This document shows, in pieces, positions 1 to 8,570 of a DNA stretch of 64,000 nt. Below the pieces are notes generated by a model. The model was not told the DNA's origin. It saw nothing but the letters and a program-made list of their open reading frames with translations, and made no database searches. Position numbers and translations under genes: made by a program. Source of the stretch: Phenylobacterium kunshanense (GTDB lineage: Bacteria; Pseudomonadota; Alphaproteobacteria; Caulobacterales; Caulobacteraceae); NCBI RefSeq assembly GCF_003254525.1, contig NZ_QFYS01000002.1, positions 682,001 to 746,000 of the forward strand, in the 5' to 3' direction. The first letter of the stretch is position 1. Each line of letters opens with the position of its first letter.

Positions 1-317
1 CCAGCCGGCTGGACGCCGTGCTGGATGCGGTCACCGAGGCCGGAGCCTCCGGCCTGACCGTCACCGAGGTGCGTGGCTATGGGCGCCAGCGCGGCAAGAC
101 CGAGGTCTATCGCGGCGCCGAATATGAGGTGAAGCTCCTGCCGAAGGTGAAGCTGGAGATCGCCGTGCCGACCGATATCGCCGACAAGGTGGTCGAGGCG
201 ATCCAGGCGACGGCCAACACCAACAAGATCGGCGACGGCAAGGTCTTCGTCCTCGACCTGGAGCGGGCTCTGCGCATCCGCACGGGCGAGCAGGACGCCG
301 CGGCCATCGCCGGCTGA
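1..317 (+). CDS. glnB: Nitrogen regulatory protein P-II (5' truncated by window edge)
   Basis: This is the C-terminal ~105 residues of a PII signal-transduction protein, which reports glutamine and 2-oxoglutarate status to nitrogen-metabolism enzymes, kinases and ammonium channels. The frame is open from base 3. The sequence carries the family signature around the T-loop (GRQRGKTEVYRGAEYEV, with the tyrosine that is uridylylated in proteobacterial PII) and the C-terminal nucleotide-binding signature (KIGDGKVFVLDLERALRIRTGE). Only about ten N-terminal residues are missing. GlnB and GlnK cannot be separated from this fragment; no amtB or glnA follows in the window, so the paralogue name is uncertain. 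Confidence 0.9.
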   Translation, partial: SRLDAVLDAVTEAGASGLTVTEVRGYGRQRGKTEVYRGAEYEVKLLPKVKLEIAVPTDIADKVVEAIQATANTNKIGDGKVFVLDLERALRIRTGEQDAAAIAG

Positions 318-342
318 GACGCCTCACGTAGGGAGTGTGGCG

Positions 343-1092
343 ATGCGTGGCCTCGGCGCTGGCCTGATCGCCGCCCTCCTGTCCGCCGGTCCGGCCGCGG
401 CAGCGGATCTCACACCCGCGCAGGCGGCGGAAGCCGTGAAGCGCCACGTCTGTTTCAGCACGACCTGGTGGGGCGATCCCTATGTCCGCCTCGGCCAGCC
501 GGTGACCGTCGACGTGCGGGCCGACGGTCATGTGGCCTACCTCTGGAGCGAGGACATGCGCGCGGTGCCGCGCGTGAAACGCTGGGCTGACAGCTATGTG
601 GTGGTGCAGCGCCAGGGCGGCCCGGTGGTCACCCAGCGCTCGGGATACAATGTCGACCTGCTGCGGGGCGAGCCGGCCTACGAGCGGGAGCGGCGACGGG
701 TCTATGCGCCCGGCGGTCAGCGGCTCGCAGTCAACCTGCCGACGACCTGCGAACCGCGGTTCCAGCCGGACAGCCCGCTGAAGGCCGAGATGCGCGCTGT
801 GCTGATGGCCAGCCTGACCAACGCCGTCCGGACCTGGGGTCGGCGGCCCGCCGGCGGCCAGGTGCGCATGATCATCGCCGACTTCGACGTCGACTATCCC
901 GAGGCGTTCGCTCTGCGCCAGGACACCGGCGAGGTGCTGCGTATCGCGCTGCTGTCCGCCGATGCCATGAGCTACACGGGCGGCAGGGCCCGACAATACG
1001 TGGTCACGCCCGCAGCCAAGGGGCCGGTCGCCGCCAAGCTCCGACGCCTCATCCTGCGCCACGGACAGACGCGGGTGATCTCGGTGCGTTAG
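343..1092 (+). CDS. Exported protein of unknown function
   Basis: A ~249-residue protein that I do not recognise. The N-terminus (MRGLGAGLIAALLSAGPAAAAD) is a typical Sec signal peptide with a likely AAA-AD cleavage site, so it should be periplasmic or secreted. The ATG at 343 is preferred to the in-frame GTG at 337 because the GGGAG ribosome-binding site at 331-335 lies seven bases upstream of it and would abut 337. The mature part has two cysteines (in HVCFST and PTTCEP) that could form a disulfide. Its last codons overlap the end of convergent metW by four bases. Confidence 0.75.
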   Translation: MRGLGAGLIAALLSAGPAAAADLTPAQAAEAVKRHVCFSTTWWGDPYVRLGQPVTVDVRADGHVAYLWSEDMRAVPRVKRWADSYVVVQRQGGPVVTQRSGYNVDLLRGEPAYERERRRVYAPGGQRLAVNLPTTCEPRFQPDSPLKAEMRAVLMASLTNAVRTWGRRPAGGQVRMIIADFDVDYPEAFALRQDTGEVLRIALLSADAMSYTGGRARQYVVTPAAKGPVAAKLRRLILRHGQTRVISVR

Positions 1093-1805
1093 GCCTTACG
1101 CGTGCCGCGCCGCTTCGGCACGGGCGCCTCCGGCTTCGGAAGTTCGACCTCACCGAACAGGTTCTGCTGCGGCATGGCGGCGGGGGGCGCTGGCTCGGCC
1201 TTCCGGCTGAGGAGAAAGAGCGCGGTCTCGGCGCGCCAGTTCTCGATCGGCGCTCGTGGGTCGATCTCGCGGGCGGGGCGTCCGTCGGAGAGGGCGGCGC
1301 ATCCGTCGATGCGCAGGCCGAGCTGGTCGCACAGGTCCACGAAGTCGCGCAGGGTGCAGAGGTGGATGTTCGGCGTCGACCACCACGGCTCGGGCAGGGC
1401 GCCCGTCTCGGGCATCCGCCCCTGCGAGAGCAGGGCCCAGCGGACCCTCCAATGGCCGAAGTTCGGCACCGACACCACCGCCTGGTCGGCGATCCGCAGC
1501 AGCTCGTTCAGCACATGGCGCGGCTCGCGCATCTGCTGCAGGGTCTTGGACAGGATCGCGTAGTCGAAAGCCCGGGTCGGAAAGTGGTCCAGGTCGCGAT
1601 CGCCATCGCCCTGCACGACGGACAGGCCGCGGGCCACGCAGGCGGCGACGTTCTCGGGACCGAGCTCGAGACCCTGGCCGTCCACCTGCTTCTCGCGGGT
1701 CAGCAGCTCCAGCAGTTCGCCTTCGCCGCAGCCGACGTCCAGCACGCGGGCGCTCGGCCGCACGAGCTTCAGGATCTCGGCGAAGTCCTCGCGGATGCGG
1801 GTCAC
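1089..1805 (-). CDS. metW: Methionine biosynthesis protein MetW
   Basis: A 238-residue class I SAM-dependent methyltransferase-like protein that acts with MetX in homoserine acylation in many proteobacteria. The SAM-binding motif I is [15 protein letters not shown] near residue 20, followed by family-typical stretches ([27 protein letters not shown]). Translation starts at a GTG whose bases overlap the metX stop codon (GTGA), so the two genes are almost certainly translationally coupled. The last ~30 residues form a charged, proline-rich tail. A much longer upstream reading of this frame is only a shadow of metX. Confidence 0.93.
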   Translation of the reverse strand: MTRIREDFAEILKLVRPSARVLDVGCGEGELLELLTREKQVDGQGLELGPENVAACVARGLSVVQGDGDRDLDHFPTRAFDYAILSKTLQQMREPRHVLNELLRIADQAVVSVPNFGHWRVRWALLSQGRMPETGALPEPWWSTPNIHLCTLRDFVDLCDQLGLRIDGCAALSDGRPAREIDPRAPIENWRAETALFLLSRKAEPAPPAAMPQQNLFGEVELPKPEAPVPKRRGTRKA

Positions 1806-2959
1806 GCGAGGCCCCGCGCCTGCGCCTGCGCGCCGAGGAACCCGCGCAGGGTCTGATCCAGCAGCGGCTCGTCGAGGAAGAAGGCGTCGTGGCCCTTGTC
1901 GGTGGCGATCTCTGCGAAGCTGGTCCGGCAGCCTGCCCCGTTCAGCGCCCGCACGATGTCGCGGCTCTCGGCGGTGGGATAGAGCCAGTCGGACGAGAAC
2001 GAGAGCACGCAGAACCGCACGTGCCGCGCCTTCATGAACGCCTCGGCCAGCACGCCGCCGTGTCTGGCCGCGAGGTCGAAGTAGTCGAGCGCCCGGGTGA
2101 TGTAGAGGTAGCTGTTGGCGTCGAACCGGTCGACGAAGCTGGCGCCCTGGTGGCGCAGGTAGCTCTCGACCTGGAAGTCGGCGTCGAAACCCCACGACAG
2201 GCCATCGCGCTGGAGCTCGCGTCCGAACTTCCGCTGCAGCGCGGCCTCGGAGAGATATGTGATGTGCGCGGCCATGCGGGCGACGGCCAGGCCCTTCTCG
2301 GGCCGGACGCCGGCGGTGAGATAGGCGCCGCTCATCCAATTGGGGTCGGCCATGATCGCCTGGCGCCCCACCTCGTGGAAGGCGATGTTCTGGGCCGAGT
2401 GGCGGGCGGCGGCGGCGATGATCACCGCGCTGAACAGCTTCTCGGGATAGTCGGCCGCCCACTGCTGCACCTGCATGCCGCCCATGCTGCCGCCGATGGC
2501 CGCGAACAGCGTCTCGATACCCATGGCCTCGATCAGCATCGCCTGGGCGCGGACCATGTCGGCGATGGTGATCACGGGGAACTTCAGGCCGTAGGGCTCC
2601 CCCGTCGCAGGATCGATGGATGCTGGCCCGGTCGAGCCCATGCAGCCGCCGATCACGTTCGAGCAGATGATGAAGTGGCGGTCCGGATCCAGGGGCTTGC
2701 CGGGCCCCACGAACCTGTCCCACCAGCCGGGCTTGCCGGTGACGGGGTGAGTGGAAGCCAGGTGCTGGTCGCCGGTCAGGGCGTGGCAGACGAGAATGGC
2801 GTTCGTACGTTCGTCGTTCAGCCGGCCATAGGTCTTGTAGGCGATCTCGAGCGGGGCGAGCGTCGCGCCCGAATCGAGGCGCAACGGTCTGTTCGCCGGG
2901 AACCGCCAGGTCCCGCCGCCAGTCTCGCTTTCGGCCTGGATGGGGGCCTGCGCCGTCAT
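1802..2959 (-). CDS. metX: Homoserine O-acyltransferase MetX
   Basis: A 385-residue alpha/beta-hydrolase that acylates homoserine in the first committed step of methionine synthesis. The nucleophile elbow GGSMGG places the catalytic serine near residue 158. The acid is in FSSDWLYP and the histidine in DKGHDAFF near the C-terminus, completing the triad. The early signature [11 protein letters not shown] is also family-typical. Whether the donor is acetyl-CoA or succinyl-CoA cannot be decided by eye. The ATG at 2959 faces the divergent sixA-like gene across 89 bases. That leader was checked for a SAM-II riboswitch and no convincing one was seen. Confidence 0.95.
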   Translation of the reverse strand: MTAQAPIQAESETGGGTWRFPANRPLRLDSGATLAPLEIAYKTYGRLNDERTNAILVCHALTGDQHLASTHPVTGKPGWWDRFVGPGKPLDPDRHFIICSNVIGGCMGSTGPASIDPATGEPYGLKFPVITIADMVRAQAMLIEAMGIETLFAAIGGSMGGMQVQQWAADYPEKLFSAVIIAAAARHSAQNIAFHEVGRQAIMADPNWMSGAYLTAGVRPEKGLAVARMAAHITYLSEAALQRKFGRELQRDGLSWGFDADFQVESYLRHQGASFVDRFDANSYLYITRALDYFDLAARHGGVLAEAFMKARHVRFCVLSFSSDWLYPTAESRDIVRALNGAGCRTSFAEIATDKGHDAFFLDEPLLDQTLRGFLGAQAQARGLA

Positions 2960-3048
2960 GGTCGCGTTGGACCGTCTCGTCTGGCAGGTGTCAATGGCTT
3001 GCAGCCGCCGGCCTGTCGGCTATGAACCCCTGGGCTTAGGGAGCGTCC

Positions 3049-3546
3049 ATGGATCGGCTGATCCTCATCCGGCACGGCAAGGCCGAGGCGGATTCCGCCA
3101 GCGGCGACGATATCGACCGGCGGCTGGCGCCGCGCGGGCTGCGCGAAACCGCCGATATGGCCGCGCATCTGGCCGACATGGGCTTCTCACCCGACGTGGC
3201 CCTGGTCTCCACCTCGGTGCGGACGCGGGAGACCTGGGAGGCGGCCAAGTCCGCTTTCCCGGGCGCTGAAGCGCGCTTCGAGCCGTTCCTCTACCTCGCC
3301 AGTTCGGGCACGATCCGGGCTGCCGCCGAGGAGGCCGGACGGAACTGCCGCTCCGTCATGGTCGTCGGGCACAATCCCGGCCTGCAGGAACTGGTCGTTC
3401 AGCTCCTTCAAGAGGGCGGCGCGCCAGCGACCCTGATCGCGCAGGCGCAACGCAACTTTCCGCCGGCGGCCTCGGCGGTCTTCCTCTTCGACGGGAACGG
3501 CCGCCCCCACTACGATGGCCTGTTCATCCCGGGACGGCACCATTGA
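3049..3546 (+). CDS. SixA-type histidine phosphatase family protein
   Basis: A 165-residue member of the histidine phosphatase (phosphoglycerate-mutase-like) superfamily, in the short SixA branch that can dephosphorylate phosphohistidine. The catalytic RHG motif is at residues 8-10 (LILIRHGKAEAD) and the second catalytic histidine is in VVGHNPGLQE. An AGGGAG ribosome-binding site precedes the ATG. Its stop codon overlaps the TTG start of the DUF952 gene and that gene overlaps pyrD, so the three probably form one transcript. The substrate is not evident from the sequence. Confidence 0.88.
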   Translation: MDRLILIRHGKAEADSASGDDIDRRLAPRGLRETADMAAHLADMGFSPDVALVSTSVRTRETWEAAKSAFPGAEARFEPFLYLASSGTIRAAAEEAGRNCRSVMVVGHNPGLQELVVQLLQEGGAPATLIAQAQRNFPPAASAVFLFDGNGRPHYDGLFIPGRHH

Positions 3547-3878
3547 GGATCTACAAGATCCTGCCGCGCGCCGAATGGTCCGCCGCCCAGGCCGCGGGCC
3601 GCTTCGACGGCTCGGCGATCGACCACCAGGACGGCTACATCCATTTCTCCACCGCCGCCCAGGCCGCCGAGACGGCGCGACGCTACTTTGCCGGCCTCCC
3701 CGACCTCGTGGTGCTGGAGGTCGAGGGCGATGACCTGGGCGAGGCGCTGAGGTGGGAGCCGTCGCGCGGCGGTGATCTCTTCCCGCATCTCTACGCCCCG
3801 CTCGACGTGGCGCATGTGCGCGCCGTGCACGAGGCCCCGCTTGGCGCCGATGGTGCGCCCCGCCTGGAGTGGGCCTGA
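3543..3878 (+). CDS. DUF952 family protein
   Basis: A 111-residue protein of the DUF952 family, recognised from IYKILPRAEW at the start, the central DGYIHFSTAAQ block and the FPHLYAPLDVAHV block. Members resemble ADP-ribosyltransferase folds, but no activity is established. Translation begins at a TTG overlapping the preceding stop codon (TTGA), and its own TGA overlaps the pyrD ATG by one base. This tight packing implies translational coupling. A functional link to pyrimidine synthesis is not shown by the position alone. Confidence 0.87.
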   Translation: MRIYKILPRAEWSAAQAAGRFDGSAIDHQDGYIHFSTAAQAAETARRYFAGLPDLVVLEVEGDDLGEALRWEPSRGGDLFPHLYAPLDVAHVRAVHEAPLGADGAPRLEWA

Positions 3879-4921
3879 TGGACCTGCACGGCCTCGCCAC
3901 CCTGGCCTTGCGCGGCCTCGATCCCGAGGACGCCCATGGGATCGCCATCAAGGCCCTGAAGATGGGCCTCGGCCCGCTCGCGCCGCCCGACGACCCGATC
4001 CTGGCGACCGACCTCGCGGGCCTGAAGCTGCCAAATCCGGTCGGCCTCGCGCCTGGCTTCGACAAGAACGCCGAGGTGTTCGGGCCCATGCTGCGGGCCG
4101 GTTGCGGCTTCGTCGAATGCGGGACGGTCACGCCGCTGCCCCAGGTCGGCAACCCGCGTCCGCGCCTGTTCCGCCTGTGGCAGGACCGGGCGGTGATCAA
4201 CCGCATGGGCTTCAACAACGAGGGTCTTGAGGCCTTCGCCGCGCGACTGGCCGCGCACCGGGGACATGGCGTCGTGGGCGCGAACCTCGGCGCCAACAAG
4301 GATTCCGACGACCGGCTCGCGGACTACACGGCCGGGCTGCGCCGGCTCTGGGGCATGGCCTCGTATTTCACGATCAACATCTCCTCGCCAAATACGCCCG
4401 GGCTGAGGGCGCTGCAGACACAGGCGGCCCTGGACGAGCTGCTGGGACGGCTCGTCGCGACGGCCGATTCGCTGCCCCAGGGCGTTGCGGTCCCGATGTT
4501 CCTGAAGGTCGCGCCCGATCTGGAGGACGGCGAGGCGGAGGCGATCTGCGACACGGTCGCCAAGCATGGTCTGGCGGGTGTGATCGTCTCCAACACCACG
4601 GTCACCCGACCGCCGCTCAGGTCGCGCCATCGCGACGAGGCCGGAGGCCTTTCGGGCGCGCCGCTCTTCGACCTGTCGACGCAGATGCTGCGGCGGTTCC
4701 ACCAGGCCGCGGCCGGTCGTTTCCTGCTTATCGGCGCCGGCGGAATCGCCTCGGGCGCCGACGCCTACGCCAAGCTGCGGGCGGGCGCCTCGGCGGTGCA
4801 GCTCTATTCCGCGCTGGCCTACGACGGCCCGGGCCTGATCGTCCGGATCAAGCGCGAACTTGCCCAGCGATTGCGCGCCGATGGCTTCCGCTCCGTGGCG
4901 GAGGCGGTCGGAGCAGGATAG
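3878..4921 (+). CDS. pyrD: Dihydroorotate dehydrogenase (quinone), class 2
   Basis: A 347-residue membrane-associated flavoenzyme that oxidises dihydroorotate to orotate in pyrimidine synthesis and passes electrons to quinone. Family motifs are LPNPVGLAPGFDKNAEV (FMN site), NRMGFNNEG, the catalytic-serine segment INISSPNTPGLR, VIVSNTT and the phosphate-binding LIGAGGIASG. The short amphipathic N-terminal extension is the class 2 membrane/quinone domain. The ATG at 3878 overlaps the DUF952 stop (TGATG), which makes it a better start than an in-frame GTG nine bases earlier. Length matches the family. Confidence 0.96.
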   Translation: MDLHGLATLALRGLDPEDAHGIAIKALKMGLGPLAPPDDPILATDLAGLKLPNPVGLAPGFDKNAEVFGPMLRAGCGFVECGTVTPLPQVGNPRPRLFRLWQDRAVINRMGFNNEGLEAFAARLAAHRGHGVVGANLGANKDSDDRLADYTAGLRRLWGMASYFTINISSPNTPGLRALQTQAALDELLGRLVATADSLPQGVAVPMFLKVAPDLEDGEAEAICDTVAKHGLAGVIVSNTTVTRPPLRSRHRDEAGGLSGAPLFDLSTQMLRRFHQAAAGRFLLIGAGGIASGADAYAKLRAGASAVQLYSALAYDGPGLIVRIKRELAQRLRADGFRSVAEAVGAG

Positions 4922-4983
4922 CCTAAGCCTTTCAGTCGCCTCGCGTTGCCGGGGCCGCCTGCGTGCACTAATCCGGGAGGACG

Positions 4984-6474
4984 ATGGCGGACGCACCGAC
5001 CGAAGCTCCCGAGCGGAACCGGCGCCGCCTCTTCTGGCCCGGTGGCCTCTCTGCGCGCCTGCTGGTGCTGACCGTGGTGTTCGCGGCCCTCGGCGGCGCG
5101 ATGACGATTCCCCCCGCCATGGCGGCCTACGAGCGCCAGTGGCTGCTGGATCGGGTGCGCGCTGCGGAACTTGCCTCGCTCGCGCCGGAGGTGGCGCCCG
5201 ACCGGGTCGTCTCGGAACAGCTCAAGGCCCAGCTTCTCGAGGGCGCTGGCGTCGAGATCGTGGCCGTGTCGATCGATGGCGTGCGGTCGCTTGTATTCGC
5301 CGCCAACCGACCGGCGCGCGCGCCCTATGTGGTCGACCTGCGGCCTCAGCGCGCTGGCCTGGCCCTCTTTGCGCCTTTCCAGACCCTGCTTGGCGACGGG
5401 GGCCGCGTGCGGGTGGTGGCCGAGCCGCGGTTCCGCAAGGAGGCGGACTTCATCGAGTTCGTGGCCAACGACACCGAGCTGAAGCGCGCGCTGGCGGGCT
5501 ATCTCTGGCGGCTGGTGGCCATCGTGGCGGGGGTGGCGGCCCTCGCCGGCGTGATCGTCTATTTCGCGCTGAACCTGTTCCTGGTGCGCCCCATGCAGCG
5601 GATCACCTTCTCGATGGAGCGGTTCCGGGCGGATCCGGAGGACCCCGACGCGCAGATCCAGCTCTCGGGCCGCCGCGACGAGATCGGACGGGCCGAGGCC
5701 GAGCTCGACCGGATGCAGGCCGATCTGCGCGCCGCGCTCCAGTCCCGCGCGCGCCTCGCGGCCCTGGGCGAGGCGGTCGCCAAGATCAATCACGACCTCA
5801 AGAACATGCTCACCAGCGCCCAGCTCGCCTCGGAGCGGCTGGCCGCCTCGCGGGACCCGACGGTCAGCCAGGCCCTCCCGCGCCTGGAGCGCGCGCTGGA
5901 CCGGGCGGTGAAGCTGGCCGCCGACGTGCTGGTCTACGGCAAGACCGAGGAAGCCGCGCCCGAGAAGCAGCCCGTCCGCCTGGCGGCCGCGCTCAAGGAG
6001 GCCGCCGCCGAGGCGCGCCTGCCGGACTCCGGGGTGAGGCTGGTGTCCAAGGTCGCGGCCGGCGATCAGGTGCTGGCCGACCCGGACCAACTCCACCGGA
6101 TCCTGGCCAACCTGCTGCGCAACGCTCGTCAGGCCATTGAACACCAGGAAGGACGGACCACGCCTGGCCGCGTGGAAGTCTCGCTGGAGACGGCTGGCGG
6201 GGCCAGCCTGATCCGGGTCTCCGACAATGGTCCCGGAGTATCCGAGCGGCTGCGCGAGCGGCTCTTCCAGCCCTTCGCCGGCTCCGGACGGCCCGACTCC
6301 TCTGGGCTGGGCCTGGCCATCGCGCGCGAGCTGGCCCAGGGGCATGGCGGCGACCTGACTCTCTCCGTGACCGGCCCGGACGGCACGGTGTTCGAGCTGC
6401 GCCTTCCGGGGGCCCCCAAGCCCCGCGCCCGCCGCGCCGCCACGGCAGACGACACGCCGCCTGCGACATCCTGA
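4984..6474 (+). CDS. Membrane sensor histidine kinase
   Basis: A 496-residue two-component kinase. Transmembrane segments lie at about 22-42 and 177-200, enclosing a ~130-residue periplasmic sensor domain with no recognised fold. A HAMP linker follows (VRPMQRITFSMERF). The phosphoacceptor is His270 in the motif KINHDLKNMLTSAQL, which differs from the common SHELRTPL H-box. The ATP-binding domain has ILANLLRNARQAIEH, SDNGPGV and SSGLGLAIARELA. A GGGAGG ribosome-binding site precedes the ATG. No response regulator gene is adjacent, so partner and signal are unknown. Confidence 0.9.
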   Translation: MADAPTEAPERNRRRLFWPGGLSARLLVLTVVFAALGGAMTIPPAMAAYERQWLLDRVRAAELASLAPEVAPDRVVSEQLKAQLLEGAGVEIVAVSIDGVRSLVFAANRPARAPYVVDLRPQRAGLALFAPFQTLLGDGGRVRVVAEPRFRKEADFIEFVANDTELKRALAGYLWRLVAIVAGVAALAGVIVYFALNLFLVRPMQRITFSMERFRADPEDPDAQIQLSGRRDEIGRAEAELDRMQADLRAALQSRARLAALGEAVAKINHDLKNMLTSAQLASERLAASRDPTVSQALPRLERALDRAVKLAADVLVYGKTEEAAPEKQPVRLAAALKEAAAEARLPDSGVRLVSKVAAGDQVLADPDQLHRILANLLRNARQAIEHQEGRTTPGRVEVSLETAGGASLIRVSDNGPGVSERLRERLFQPFAGSGRPDSSGLGLAIARELAQGHGGDLTLSVTGPDGTVFELRLPGAPKPRARRAATADDTPPATS

Positions 6475-6557
6475 CGCCTCAGGATGGGCAGAGGGGCCCC
6501 TGGCACAAAGCGTTAATGCGCAGCTTGCTAGCGCCAGCAGAGCTTCGCGGGATTTGA

Positions 6558-8564
6558 ATGCCAGACGTACAGGTGACGCTTGCCCAGATCGGGCCGACGG
6601 CGCGGCGGGTGGCCGCCATCGGCCATGCTCTGTTCGGCGGCCTCTATGCGGACGTGGTCTGGCGCGAGTCCGACAGGCATTCCCGCCTCGTACCCTTCGA
6701 CGGCGACGGGAACGCCCGCCTTCCCAGCCGCCGGGTGATCGATACCGGTGAGCCGATCTGGATCGAGGATTTCGACGACAATCCCCTCGTGCGGGAATTC
6801 GGCCTGATCCGGGGGCGGCCGGAAGTGCGGTGCTTCCTCGCCGTGCCGATCACCAGCGGTGACCTCGTCCTCGGTGCGTTGGGCGCCATCGGCGATGCGC
6901 CGCGGGCGAGGGACGAGGCGATGCTGGCGCGGTTCGAAGACCTCGCGACCCTCATCGGCGAGGCGTTCGAGGCGGAATCGACCAACCGCAAGCTCCAGCG
7001 CGCGACGGCGGAGCTTCAGGGCGCGCTGGCCGAAAGCAAGCGGTCGGAGAAGCGCCTGGAGGTCGCCACGCGACTGGCGGGCCTGCGGGTCTGGGAGCTG
7101 AACAACGACCTGCAGCAGGCGTTCGAGAACGGCTCCACCATGCAGCTTGGCGATGACTATGCCGAAAAGATCGACGCCATATGGGAGTTCCTCCACCCGG
7201 ACGACCGCGCCGGCGCCCGCGCGATGTGGCAGGCGCATCTGGATCACGGTCTCCCCTTCCACCGCGTACATCGCCGGATGGGTCCCAACGGATTTCAGTG
7301 GATCGAGGCGGCGGTCGAGGCGGTGCGTGACGCCGACGGGCGCGTCTGCGGAGCCGTCGGCGCGGCCCGGGACATCGAGGAAGAGAAGCGGCGCGAGGCC
7401 GAGCTGATCGAGGCGCGCAACGCGGCCGAAGCGGCCAACGCGTCAAAGAGCGCGTTCCTGGCCACGATCAGCCACGAGATCCGCACGCCCCTGAACGGCA
7501 TCCTCGGCATGGCCCAGGCGATGCACCGCGACGAGCTACCCGACGTCCAGCGCGAGCGGCTGGACGTCATCCGACAATCCGGAGAGACCCTTCTCGCCGT
7601 GGTCAACGATGTGCTCGACCTGTCGAAGATCGGCGCCGGGAAGCTGGAGCTCGAGGACGTCGAGTTCGACCTGGCGGCGGCGATCACCAGCGCCCACGCC
7701 ACCTTTGCCCCGGTGGCCGCCGAAAAGGGACTAGCGTTCGACCTGGAGGTCGGGGCCTGCGCGCGTGGCGTCTACCGCGGCGATCCCGTCCGTGTCCGGC
7801 AGATCCTCTACAACCTGATCTCCAACGCCTTGAAGTTCACCGAGGCCGGCGAGGTGCGTGTCCGGCTGAGCCGTTCGGACGCCGTGCTGACGCTGGAGGT
7901 CAGCGACACCGGCGTCGGCATTCCCATCGAGCGTCAGAAGGCGCTGTTCCAGCCCTTCGTTCAGGCTGACGCCTCGACGACGCGCCGCTACGGGGGCAGC
8001 GGGCTCGGGCTGTCGATCTGCCGCGAGCTGGCGATGCTCATGGACGGGATCATAACTGTGACCAGCGCGCCCGGAATGGGTTCGACCTTCACCGTGCGCC
8101 TGCCGCTGCCATTCGTTCGCCAGGAAGCGGGCGGGGTCGAGGCGGCGCAGCCGGAGCACAGCGCTGAGGACGGGCTGGGCGCGCTGCGCGTGCTGGCGGC
8201 CGAGGACAACCCGGTCAACCAGATGGTCCTGCGGACCCTCCTGGAGCAGGTCGGCGTGAAGTTGAAGATCGTCGAGAACGGCCGAGAGGCCGTCGACGCC
8301 TGGGCCGGCGGCGAATGGGATCTTATCCTGATGGACGCCCAGATGCCCGAAATGGACGGCGTCGAAGCCGCCAGCGCAATTCGGGCCGCCGAGGCCGCCC
8401 AGGGACGCCAGCGCACGCCGATCATCGCCCTGACGGCCAACGCCATGGCCCATCAGGTGGATGCCTATCGGGACTGCGGCATGGACGCGACGGTGCCCAA
8501 GCCGGTGGAGGTCGCGCGCCTGTTCGCCGCCATGCGGGACGTCCTGGACACCGACGCGGCCTGA
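6558..8564 (+). CDS. Soluble hybrid histidine kinase (GAF-PAS-HisKA-HATPase-REC)
   Basis: A 668-residue cytoplasmic hybrid kinase with no transmembrane segment. Order of domains: an N-terminal GAF-like sensor (about 1-140), a short coiled-coil linker, a PAS/PAC domain (about 175-280), HisKA with phosphoacceptor His306 in [14 protein letters not shown], HATPase with [18 protein letters not shown] and GGSGLGLSI, then a C-terminal receiver with Asp593 in [13 protein letters not shown]. The receiver probably relays phosphate to a histidine phosphotransferase encoded elsewhere. It follows another kinase gene in the same direction but 83 bases away, so co-transcription is uncertain. Confidence 0.93.
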   Translation: MPDVQVTLAQIGPTARRVAAIGHALFGGLYADVVWRESDRHSRLVPFDGDGNARLPSRRVIDTGEPIWIEDFDDNPLVREFGLIRGRPEVRCFLAVPITSGDLVLGALGAIGDAPRARDEAMLARFEDLATLIGEAFEAESTNRKLQRATAELQGALAESKRSEKRLEVATRLAGLRVWELNNDLQQAFENGSTMQLGDDYAEKIDAIWEFLHPDDRAGARAMWQAHLDHGLPFHRVHRRMGPNGFQWIEAAVEAVRDADGRVCGAVGAARDIEEEKRREAELIEARNAAEAANASKSAFLATISHEIRTPLNGILGMAQAMHRDELPDVQRERLDVIRQSGETLLAVVNDVLDLSKIGAGKLELEDVEFDLAAAITSAHATFAPVAAEKGLAFDLEVGACARGVYRGDPVRVRQILYNLISNALKFTEAGEVRVRLSRSDAVLTLEVSDTGVGIPIERQKALFQPFVQADASTTRRYGGSGLGLSICRELAMLMDGIITVTSAPGMGSTFTVRLPLPFVRQEAGGVEAAQPEHSAEDGLGALRVLAAEDNPVNQMVLRTLLEQVGVKLKIVENGREAVDAWAGGEWDLILMDAQMPEMDGVEAASAIRAAEAAQGRQRTPIIALTANAMAHQVDAYRDCGMDATVPKPVEVARLFAAMRDVLDTDAA

Positions 8565-8570
8565 GCAGGC

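Noticed and set aside
2960..3048. Possible SAM-II riboswitch in the metX leader
   Set aside because: SAM-II elements are common before metX in alphaproteobacteria, but the 89-base intergenic sequence lacks the expected conserved pseudoknot segments. A TTGACA is present but without a convincing -10.
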